Below, in pieces: positions 53,091-59,321 of a DNA stretch of 59,321 nucleotides. Below the pieces are notes generated by a model. That model searched no databases and was not told the DNA's origin. It worked only from the letters and a program-made list of their open reading frames with translations. The stretch lies in NCBI GenBank assembly GCA_016795365.1, contig JAEUHN010000024.1, positions 1-59,321 on the forward strand. The letters run 5' to 3'. Position numbers and translations under genes: made by a program. Source of the DNA: Verrucomicrobiaceae bacterium. GTDB lineage: Bacteria; Verrucomicrobiota; Verrucomicrobiia; Verrucomicrobiales; Verrucomicrobiaceae. Each line of letters opens with the position of its first letter. Within the stretch, counting starts at the first letter, position 1.

Positions 53091-54491
53091 ATGCACTGCC
53101 ATCGCTACGATCTCCCCAACTCACGCCGAGACTTCCTGCAGACGGCCGGTTGCGGCTTTGGCGCGGTCGCACTTGCGGCGTTGATGGGAGAACAAGCCCA
53201 CGCCGCGCCGCAGCAATTGCCACAACGCATGGCGAGGGCGAAGAGCGTCATCTTCCTCTTCATGGAAGGCGGCCCAAGTCACTTGGACACCTTTGACCGC
53301 AAGCCGCTGCTGAACGAGTTGGCCGGGCAATCCCTGCCCGCGAGTTTCAAAACTCCACTCACGGCAGCGGGCGAGGGCAAGTCGCCGCTGCTCGAATGCA
53401 AACGCACCTGGAAGCAGCATTGCCAGGGCGGCTTGTGGATCTCCGATTGGTTCACTCAAGTCGCGCGTCATGCCGATGACCTCGCGGTGATTCATTCCTG
53501 TGCATCCAGCGGCATCAATCACGCAGGCGGTGTGTGCTCAATGAATACCGGATCGCTTTTTGGTGGCCGCCCGTCACTCGGCGCTTGGGCCTCTTACGGA
53601 CTCGGAACGGAGAACAAGAACCTGCCTGCGTTTGTTGTCATCAAAGACAGCGAGTCCACGGTCGTGAACGGTGTGCGCAACTGGGGCGCAGGCTTCATGC
53701 CCGCCGTGTATCAGGGAGTCGAGTTTCACCCCGATGGCACGCCGATCAAATACTTGGACAACCCCAAAGGCGTGGATCGCCGAGAACAACGCGAGAAGCT
53801 CGATCTGCTTGGCAAGCTGGATCACGACTTCAATGCCAGCCGCGCCAGCAACACCGAACTGGAGGCACGCATCCGAGGCTTTGAACTCGCCTACCAGATG
53901 CAGGCCGAGGCACCCGGCGCGGTCGATTTGAGCAAGGAAACGGCCACCACGAAAAAACTGTATGGCATGGATGACGCAGCCACCGCCACTTTTGGTCGCA
54001 ATTGCCTGCTCGCCCGCCGACTCGTCGAGAATGGCGTGCGCTTCGTTCAACTCTACAGCGGCGCTGGCAGCAAGTGGGACAGCCACGCCGGCATCGAGGC
54101 CAGGCACTCGCAGCTCTGCCATTCGGTGGACAGACCCATTGCCGGATTGCTGTCGGATTTGAAGGCTCGCGGCCTGCTGGAGGAGACGCTTGTCATCTGG
54201 GGCGGCGAGTTTGGCCGCACGCCCATGAGTGAAAAAGGCGATGGCCGCGATCACAACCCCACCGGCTTCACCATGTGGATGGCCGGCGGTGGAGTGCAAG
54301 GAGGCCGCACCCACGGTGCCACCGACGAACTCGGCCTCTACGCCGTGGAAGATCGCCTTCACGTTCACGATCTCCACGCCACGATCCTGCATCTGCTTGG
54401 CATCGATCACACCAAGCTCATCTATCCCCACATGGGTCGCCCAGAGCGCATCGACCAAAACGAAGGTCGTCCTTATACCAAACTTGTTTGA
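53091..54491 (+). CDS. DUF1501 protein
   Basis: Starting at Met 53091 (MHCHRYDLPNSRRDFLQTAG, twin-arginine-like), this 466-residue protein has the DUF1501 core FLFMEGGPSHLDTFDRKP, NHAGGVCSMNTGSLFGGRPS, GGEFGRTP followed by GRDHNPTGFTMWMAGGG, and [18 protein letters not shown]. It is 2 bp after the LamG/DUF1549 gene and 3 bp before the aldolase, within one operon. Confidence 0.88.
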   Translation: MHCHRYDLPNSRRDFLQTAGCGFGAVALAALMGEQAHAAPQQLPQRMARAKSVIFLFMEGGPSHLDTFDRKPLLNELAGQSLPASFKTPLTAAGEGKSPLLECKRTWKQHCQGGLWISDWFTQVARHADDLAVIHSCASSGINHAGGVCSMNTGSLFGGRPSLGAWASYGLGTENKNLPAFVVIKDSESTVVNGVRNWGAGFMPAVYQGVEFHPDGTPIKYLDNPKGVDRREQREKLDLLGKLDHDFNASRASNTELEARIRGFELAYQMQAEAPGAVDLSKETATTKKLYGMDDAATATFGRNCLLARRLVENGVRFVQLYSGAGSKWDSHAGIEARHSQLCHSVDRPIAGLLSDLKARGLLEETLVIWGGEFGRTPMSEKGDGRDHNPTGFTMWMAGGGVQGGRTHGATDELGLYAVEDRLHVHDLHATILHLLGIDHTKLIYPHMGRPERIDQNEGRPYTKLV

Positions 54492-54494
54492 CTC

Positions 54495-55217
54495 ATGATC
54501 TCCAAATCCACCCTCCGAATTGGCTCCTGGCTGCAAACAGGCTCTCCCGTCATCGCCGAACTTGCCGATGAGAGCGGCTTTGACTGGCTGCTCCTTGATC
54601 TCGAACACGGCTGCGGCACCGAAGCCAATGTGCTGCCGCAAATCCAGGTCATTCGCCATGCGGCGGCCATTGTGCGTGTCGGCGCACCGCATCCTGAGCA
54701 GATCGCACGTTGCCTCGATTGGGGTGCGGCTGGCATCATGGTGCCGATGGTTTCCACCGCCGAGAAAGCAGAGGCCTGCGCGCGTGCCATGCGCTATCCG
54801 CCGCGTGGGGATCGTGGTCTGGCAGGGATGGTGCGGGGCTTTCAATATGGGCTGCAACGCGAGATGCCGACTCCAGTTTTCTACGCGCAGATCGAGACCA
54901 TCGAAGGCGTGCAAAACGCCCGCGCTATTGCTGCCGTGGATGGTGTGGATGTGCTTTTCGTCGGGCAGATGGATTTGAAACTCCAGCTTCAATCCTACCC
55001 CGAACGCACGCAGCTCGACTTTGCTGCTTGCATCAAGGAGGTCGCAGCGGCTGCCAAAGCAGCGGGCAAGGCTTGCGGGATGTTTTGTCGCCAAACCGAT
55101 GACTTTGCCGAACTGCAAGCCCTCGGTTTCACTCACCTCGCCATCGAGACGGACATCACGCTCCTGCGCGAGAGCTATCGCCATGTCATTCAACCTCTCC
55201 GCGCCCAATCCGTATGA
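54495..55217 (+). CDS. HpcH/HpaI-family aldolase
   Basis: This 240-residue class II aldolase cleaves 2-keto acid sugars. Active-site markers are present: LDLEHGCGTEAN (His about residue 38), RVGAPHPEQIARCLDWGAAGIMVPM (core about 61-80), the metal-binding IETIEGVQNA, and a VGQMDL segment where homologues often have GPxDLS. It sits inside a DUF1549/DUF1501 operon: 3 bp after the DUF1501 gene and sharing ATGA with the next DUF1549 gene. That tight coupling suggests the operon handles sugar-acid products, which is inferred. Confidence 0.85.
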   Translation: MISKSTLRIGSWLQTGSPVIAELADESGFDWLLLDLEHGCGTEANVLPQIQVIRHAAAIVRVGAPHPEQIARCLDWGAAGIMVPMVSTAEKAEACARAMRYPPRGDRGLAGMVRGFQYGLQREMPTPVFYAQIETIEGVQNARAIAAVDGVDVLFVGQMDLKLQLQSYPERTQLDFAACIKEVAAAAKAAGKACGMFCRQTDDFAELQALGFTHLAIETDITLLRESYRHVIQPLRAQSV

Positions 55218-58200
55218 CTTTGAGAGCCACACTCGCGCTGTCTGCTCTCTACCTTGGCTTGAGCGTTGGACTTTATGCCGATGATTCCAAGCCGGTGCTG
55301 CAACTGGATTTTGGTCAGGAGGAATCCGCTCCGCTGATTGCAGTTGGCAACGTGGTGCGCGATCAAGCCGGGCCGAGGCCACCTGAGTTTCCCGACTTCG
55401 AGGGGAACAACACGGCGATTCAGTTGCAGGGCAAAGGCTCGCGTTACGAGATCAAGGACTCGGGAGCGCAGAGTCCGTTCGACTTCACGAATGGCGATGC
55501 CATCACGCTGGAGGCGTGGGTGAAGGTGGACAAGATCGGCCCTGGGCAGCCGGTGTATCTGATCGGCAAGGGCCGCACGAACTCGCCGCACTTTGCCCGC
55601 AACAATCAGAACTGGTCGCTGCGGGTCATCGGTGGCAGCGCAGGCTTGGCGCATCTGAGTTTTCTCTTTGCGAGCGCTCCCGCGCCCGGTGGGGGAAACA
55701 CCTGGCATCTCTGGAACTCGACGGCGTCTTTTCAGATCAAATCAGGCTGGCATCATGTGGCAGTGGCTTATGAGTTTGGCAAACCGGAGACGATGCGCGG
55801 ATGGATCGATGGCGTGCCCACCGACGGTGATTGGAGCGTGGATGGAGCCACCACGAAGGCGCCGGTGGTGGATGATGACGATGTGTGGATCGGCTCGTCG
55901 CTGGGCGGCAGCGCTGGCAATAGTCTGACGGGATTTCTGGACGGCGTGGCGATTCATCGTCGTGCGCTGAGCGATGCGGAAATCGCGAAACATTGTCGGC
56001 GCAAAGATGGACCGCAGTTGGTGCTGCCCGAGGTCGCGAAGATGCCGGAGATGGGAGAAATCGACGAGGGCAAGGTGCTGGTGCAGGTCAACGAAGGCCA
56101 CAGCGCCTCCAATCGCTGGCCGAACTCGCTGGAGATGCCCAAAGAGATGCTGCGCTGGTCGGGCGATGCCTTTTTGCTGCCGCGCATGCCACTGCGATGC
56201 GATGACTGGGGCATCCGCTCGGCGTGGGCAGCGCCTGTGCTGCTGCGCATGGCGGGTGATGTGCAACTGCCGGAGGGCTCGCATCGCTTGTTGCTGCGGA
56301 CTCGTGGACTCGCTCGCTTGTGGGTGGATGGAAAATTGATTACTGAAACCCAACCTGCCGTCGGCAATGGCGAGAATGGTTTTGACCCGCTCACACCGCT
56401 GGCCGAGCCACCGCATCCCGGTGTGCGGGTGAAGGGCTACAAGCAGCAGGAAGTCTTCGGCATGGTGACGACCTCGCCACAGAAGACCTCCTCGCGAGTG
56501 GTGCTGGAGTTGATCGTCGGAGGCAAGAACATGCGCACGGACACGGGCGAAGTTTGTGTCGCCATCGAATCGGCAAAACGCGATGCGTTCTCCATCCTGC
56601 GTGCAGCAGGCAGACCTGAGCTTCCTTTGACCGATGCGCAGGTCGAGCCTGCTCTCGCTGATATCGAAGCCTCGCTGGCCTCTCTTGACGATGCAAATCG
56701 GCGTGAAGCCGCGAAGTCCCGCGACTCGTTCTGGCAGAAGCGACACGCCATTGCCAAGGCATGGGTGAAGCAGCATCCAGCGCCTCAACCGCCGCGCCAG
56801 GGCCATCGGGTGGATGCCTTCATCGATGCGAAGATCGGGAAGGCACTCACGACGAGCGCGACCACCTCGGCGGCAGCGAAAACCTTCCACGGCGAGGTGC
56901 TGCCGATCCTGCGCGAGCAGTGTTTTCGCTGCCACGGCGAGAAGGACAAGGGCGGGCTGAAGCTGAACACTCGCGAGGCTGCGTTGCGTGCGGGAGATTC
57001 GGAGCTGGCTGCTGTTGTTCCGCATGATCCAGCCGCGAGTGAGCTACTGAAACGCATTCGCTCCGATGACGAAGACAACGTCATGCCGCCCACGGGTGAT
57101 CGTTTAACCAAAGAGCAGATTGCTCGGCTGGAGACATGGATTCGAGACGGTGCTCCATGGCCTGCACCGCCGGTAGATGCATCCAAACTCGCCAAGACGC
57201 CCATCACCTCCGATGCAGCCTTTCTGCGCCGCCTTTATCTCGACATCATCGGCCTGCCGCCTGCCGCAGATGAAGTCACCGCCTTTCTCGCGGACTCGTC
57301 TCCTGACAAACGCACGAAGCTGATTGATCGCCTGCTGGCTGATGAACGCGGTGCGGATCACGAGATCAGTCACTGGCTGGATGCGCTCGCGGAAAATCCC
57401 ACGCTGATCAATGCCTCGCTCAACAGCACCGGGCCGTTTCGCTGGTTTCTGCTCGACTCCCTGCGCGACCACAAGCCGCTCGACCGCATGGTCACGGAGC
57501 TGCTCATGATGCGTGGCGATGCCTCTCACGGTGGCAGTGCCGGCTTTGCGCAGGCGGGAGAAAACGATGCGCCTTTCGCGACGAAGGGCCACATCATCGC
57601 CTCCGCGTTTCTCGGCGTGGAGTTGCAATGCGCCCGCTGTCATGACTCGCCCTATCACAGCACGAAGCAGCGCGATCTCTACTCCCTGGCCGCGATGCTG
57701 GAGCGCAAGACCGTGACGGTGCCGAAGACCAGCCGGGTGCCTGCCGCGTTCTTTGAAAAGAAGGCCCGTGAGTCTTTGATCCGCGTGACGTTGAAACCCG
57801 ACGAGCCTGTGACACCCGTGTGGCCCTTTGCCGAAGTGACAGGCGCGGCGGAAAATGCGGGCCTTGATGCGCTGCTTGAAGATCCGAAGGATACTCGTGA
57901 GCGCATCGCCGCCCTGATCACCTCGCCGGAGAATAGCCGCTTCCCTCGCGTCATCGTGAACCGCATCTGGAAGCGGCTCATGGGCGCGGGTTTCGTGGAG
58001 CCGGCGCAGGATTGGGAAGGTCACGACGCGAGCCACCCGGAGCTGCTTGATTGGCTCGCCAACGAGCTGCTGACCGCGAACTACGATGTCTGGCACATCA
58101 TCCGGCTCATCGTCACCTCGCAGGCTTATCAGCGTGAGGCAGGTATCGAGAATCTGACCTCCGCCGGTCCTGAAGAGCGCTTTTTCCACGCGCCAGCGCG

Positions 58201-58924
58201 GCGACGCCTCACCGCTGAGCAGATCGTGGACTCGCTGCACGCTGCCGCCGGAGCCGCCATTGATTCCGAGCCCATGACCTTCGTTCACGACGGCTCGAAG
58301 ACACTGCAAAACCGCCAGGATCTCGGTCCTCCGCGTCGAGCCTGGATGTTCGCCAGCCTGAACAACGAACGTGATCGTCCCAGCCTCGCCCTGCCGCGTG
58401 CGCAGGCCGTCGTGAACGTGCTGGAGGCCTTCGGATGGAACGGTGCGCGCCAAAAACCGGTCTTTGTCCGCGAAAGCGAATCCAACGTCCTCCAGCCCGG
58501 TATCCTCGAAAACGGCACGCTGACGCAAGCCTTGTCCCGAGCCTCCTGGAAGTCGAAACTGGCCGATCTGGCGGTGGAGGCCAAGTCGCCGGAAGCATTG
58601 TTGGAGCAGCTCTTCCTCCGCTTCCTCAACCGCAAGCCGCAATCTTCCGAGCGGGACTCATTCCTGCCGGACTTGCGTTCAGGCTTTGAAAACCGACTCA
58701 CGCCCAAAGATCAAATCGTCGAACCCACTGCACCCAAACCGCTCCGCCTCGTCACCTGGCTCAATCACGTCATCCCCGACGCCAACACCATCCAACAGGA
58801 GATCGAAAACCGAGTGCAGAAAGGCCCTGCGCCCGATCCGCGACTCCGACCCGAATGGCGGGAAGTTTACGAGGACATCGTCTGGAGCCTCATCACCCAT
58901 CGCGACTTCGTCTGGGTGCCGTGA
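55214..58924 (+). CDS. LamG/DUF1549/DUF1553 cytochrome c-type protein
   Basis: This 1236-residue secreted protein begins with a signal peptide ([22 protein letters not shown]) and a LamG/concanavalin-like domain (about residues 25-270; [38 protein letters not shown]), then a second beta domain (about 310-450), a PSCyt1 heme motif CFRCHGEK (about 574-581), DUF1549 with [10 protein letters not shown] and DUF1553 at the C-terminus. Here the sugar-binding module is at the N-terminus, unlike the nested module in the first gene of the operon. Its ATG overlaps the aldolase stop as ATGA, and a DUF1501 gene follows 34 bp downstream. Confidence 0.87.
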   Translation: MTLRATLALSALYLGLSVGLYADDSKPVLQLDFGQEESAPLIAVGNVVRDQAGPRPPEFPDFEGNNTAIQLQGKGSRYEIKDSGAQSPFDFTNGDAITLEAWVKVDKIGPGQPVYLIGKGRTNSPHFARNNQNWSLRVIGGSAGLAHLSFLFASAPAPGGGNTWHLWNSTASFQIKSGWHHVAVAYEFGKPETMRGWIDGVPTDGDWSVDGATTKAPVVDDDDVWIGSSLGGSAGNSLTGFLDGVAIHRRALSDAEIAKHCRRKDGPQLVLPEVAKMPEMGEIDEGKVLVQVNEGHSASNRWPNSLEMPKEMLRWSGDAFLLPRMPLRCDDWGIRSAWAAPVLLRMAGDVQLPEGSHRLLLRTRGLARLWVDGKLITETQPAVGNGENGFDPLTPLAEPPHPGVRVKGYKQQEVFGMVTTSPQKTSSRVVLELIVGGKNMRTDTGEVCVAIESAKRDAFSILRAAGRPELPLTDAQVEPALADIEASLASLDDANRREAAKSRDSFWQKRHAIAKAWVKQHPAPQPPRQGHRVDAFIDAKIGKALTTSATTSAAAKTFHGEVLPILREQCFRCHGEKDKGGLKLNTREAALRAGDSELAAVVPHDPAASELLKRIRSDDEDNVMPPTGDRLTKEQIARLETWIRDGAPWPAPPVDASKLAKTPITSDAAFLRRLYLDIIGLPPAADEVTAFLADSSPDKRTKLIDRLLADERGADHEISHWLDALAENPTLINASLNSTGPFRWFLLDSLRDHKPLDRMVTELLMMRGDASHGGSAGFAQAGENDAPFATKGHIIASAFLGVELQCARCHDSPYHSTKQRDLYSLAAMLERKTVTVPKTSRVPAAFFEKKARESLIRVTLKPDEPVTPVWPFAEVTGAAENAGLDALLEDPKDTRERIAALITSPENSRFPRVIVNRIWKRLMGAGFVEPAQDWEGHDASHPELLDWLANELLTANYDVWHIIRLIVTSQAYQREAGIENLTSAGPEERFFHAPARRRLTAEQIVDSLHAAAGAAIDSEPMTFVHDGSKTLQNRQDLGPPRRAWMFASLNNERDRPSLALPRAQAVVNVLEAFGWNGARQKPVFVRESESNVLQPGILENGTLTQALSRASWKSKLADLAVEAKSPEALLEQLFLRFLNRKPQSSERDSFLPDLRSGFENRLTPKDQIVEPTAPKPLRLVTWLNHVIPDANTIQQEIENRVQKGPAPDPRLRPEWREVYEDIVWSLITHRDFVWVP

Positions 58925-58958
58925 ACCCCATGCCTTCCAATCCGCCAACACCGCTTTC

Positions 58959-59321
58959 ATGAACCGCAGACACTTTCTCAAAGCCAGCACCTCCTTGGCT
59001 GGTGGCCTCGCCTTGCCAAACTCTCTTTTCGCGGACCCGATTCGCGGAAAGGCGGAGCACGTCATCTCCATCTGGCTGGGCGGTGGCATGGCACAGGGGG
59101 ACACGTTTGACCCCAAACGCCTGGGTGACCCGAAGACCAACAAACCCGGCTCCTACTACCCATCCATCGGCACGGCAGTGCCCGGCGTGCGGGTGTGCGA
59201 GCATTTGTCCAAACTGGCTCCGCTCATGGATCGTGTGACGGCGGTGCGGACGGTGAATCATGATGTCATCGACGAGCACGCTGCCGCCACCAACCGCATG
59301 CACACGGGGCGGCCCATCAGC
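58959..59321 (+). CDS. DUF1501 protein, N-terminal part
   Basis: The first 121 residues of a DUF1501 protein run off the right edge. They include a short signal ([18 protein letters not shown]), then [19 protein letters not shown] and [18 protein letters not shown]. It follows the LamG/DUF1549 gene by 34 bp and is the fourth DUF1501 gene of the window. Confidence 0.8.
   Translation, partial: MNRRHFLKASTSLAGGLALPNSLFADPIRGKAEHVISIWLGGGMAQGDTFDPKRLGDPKTNKPGSYYPSIGTAVPGVRVCEHLSKLAPLMDRVTAVRTVNHDVIDEHAAATNRMHTGRPIS

Noticed and set aside
53574..55382. Long minus-strand frame across three operon genes
   Set aside because: It crosses the DUF1501, aldolase and LamG genes in antisense and has no recognisable domain.
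57104..58642. 512-residue minus-strand frame inside the LamG/DUF1549 gene
   Set aside because: Antisense to a gene with intact heme and DUF motifs; His/Arg/Gly-rich composition typical of shadow frames.

Overview
This window looks like a chromosomal segment of a GC-rich member of the Verrucomicrobiota, probably Verrucomicrobiales and Prosthecobacter-like. That placement is inferred from gene content. The window holds four DUF1549/DUF1553 cytochrome-type proteins and four DUF1501 proteins, a double DUF1080 protein, a sorbosone-dehydrogenase-type PQQ protein, a DUF6807 protein, a Gld-type ABC operon ending in DUF4340, and mostly genes without a clear Shine-Dalgarno sequence. I saw no rRNA, tRNA, transposase, phage gene, cas gene or CRISPR array.

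Layout. 0-1.4 kb: the tail of an unknown gene and a Card1-like (CARF plus PD-(D/E)xK) protein whose nuclease motif is changed at two key positions. 1.5-6.9 kb: a minus-strand operon of ABC ATPase, permease, GldG-like protein and DUF4340 protein, with a promoter at one end and a terminator at the other. 7-15 kb: a TPR protein, a DUF6807 protein, tmk-holB, and a DUF1549/DUF1553 protein. 14.8-30.3 kb: a complete nitrate assimilation cluster consisting of a divergent LysR regulator, a cytosolic NasS/NrtA-like protein, NrtA, NrtB, a fused double-ATPase NrtC/D, an outer-membrane barrel protein, a diflavin reductase, NirA-type nitrite reductase, an Fe-S/membrane-anchor fusion and a molybdopterin nitrate reductase. 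30.3-45.6 kb: DUF1501, OmpA-like protein, xylulokinase, DUF374 acyltransferase, Ca/Na antiporter, asparagine synthase, radical SAM protein, a toxin-antitoxin pair, a small HdrA-N-like protein with a ferredoxin, DUF1080 and a sugar dehydrogenase. 46-59.3 kb: two divergent DUF1549/DUF1501 operons, one carrying an HpcH/HpaI aldolase and LamG-like domains.

How the genes fit together. Nitrate would cross the outer membrane through the barrel protein and be captured by NrtA. NrtB and the double ATPase would import it, the Fe-S/molybdopterin enzyme would reduce it to nitrite, and NirA would reduce nitrite to ammonium, with the diflavin protein as a plausible NAD(P)H entry point. The DUF1549/DUF1501 pairs, DUF1080, PQQ dehydrogenase, aldolase and xylulokinase fit a heterotroph that breaks down complex carbohydrates.

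The most unusual signal is a dense set of short palindromic repeat elements of several unrelated families in and around the nitrate cluster. Several lie inside genes, are read through in frame, and sit at domain boundaries: the diflavin linker, the Fe-S/anchor linker, the nitrate reductase N-terminus and its C-terminal domain boundary, and a DUF1553 loop. Two copies of one ~204-bp element keep the same open frame and encode nearly the same peptide, one between genes and one as the N-terminus of the nitrate reductase. This resembles the Rickettsia palindromic elements that insert into reading frames.
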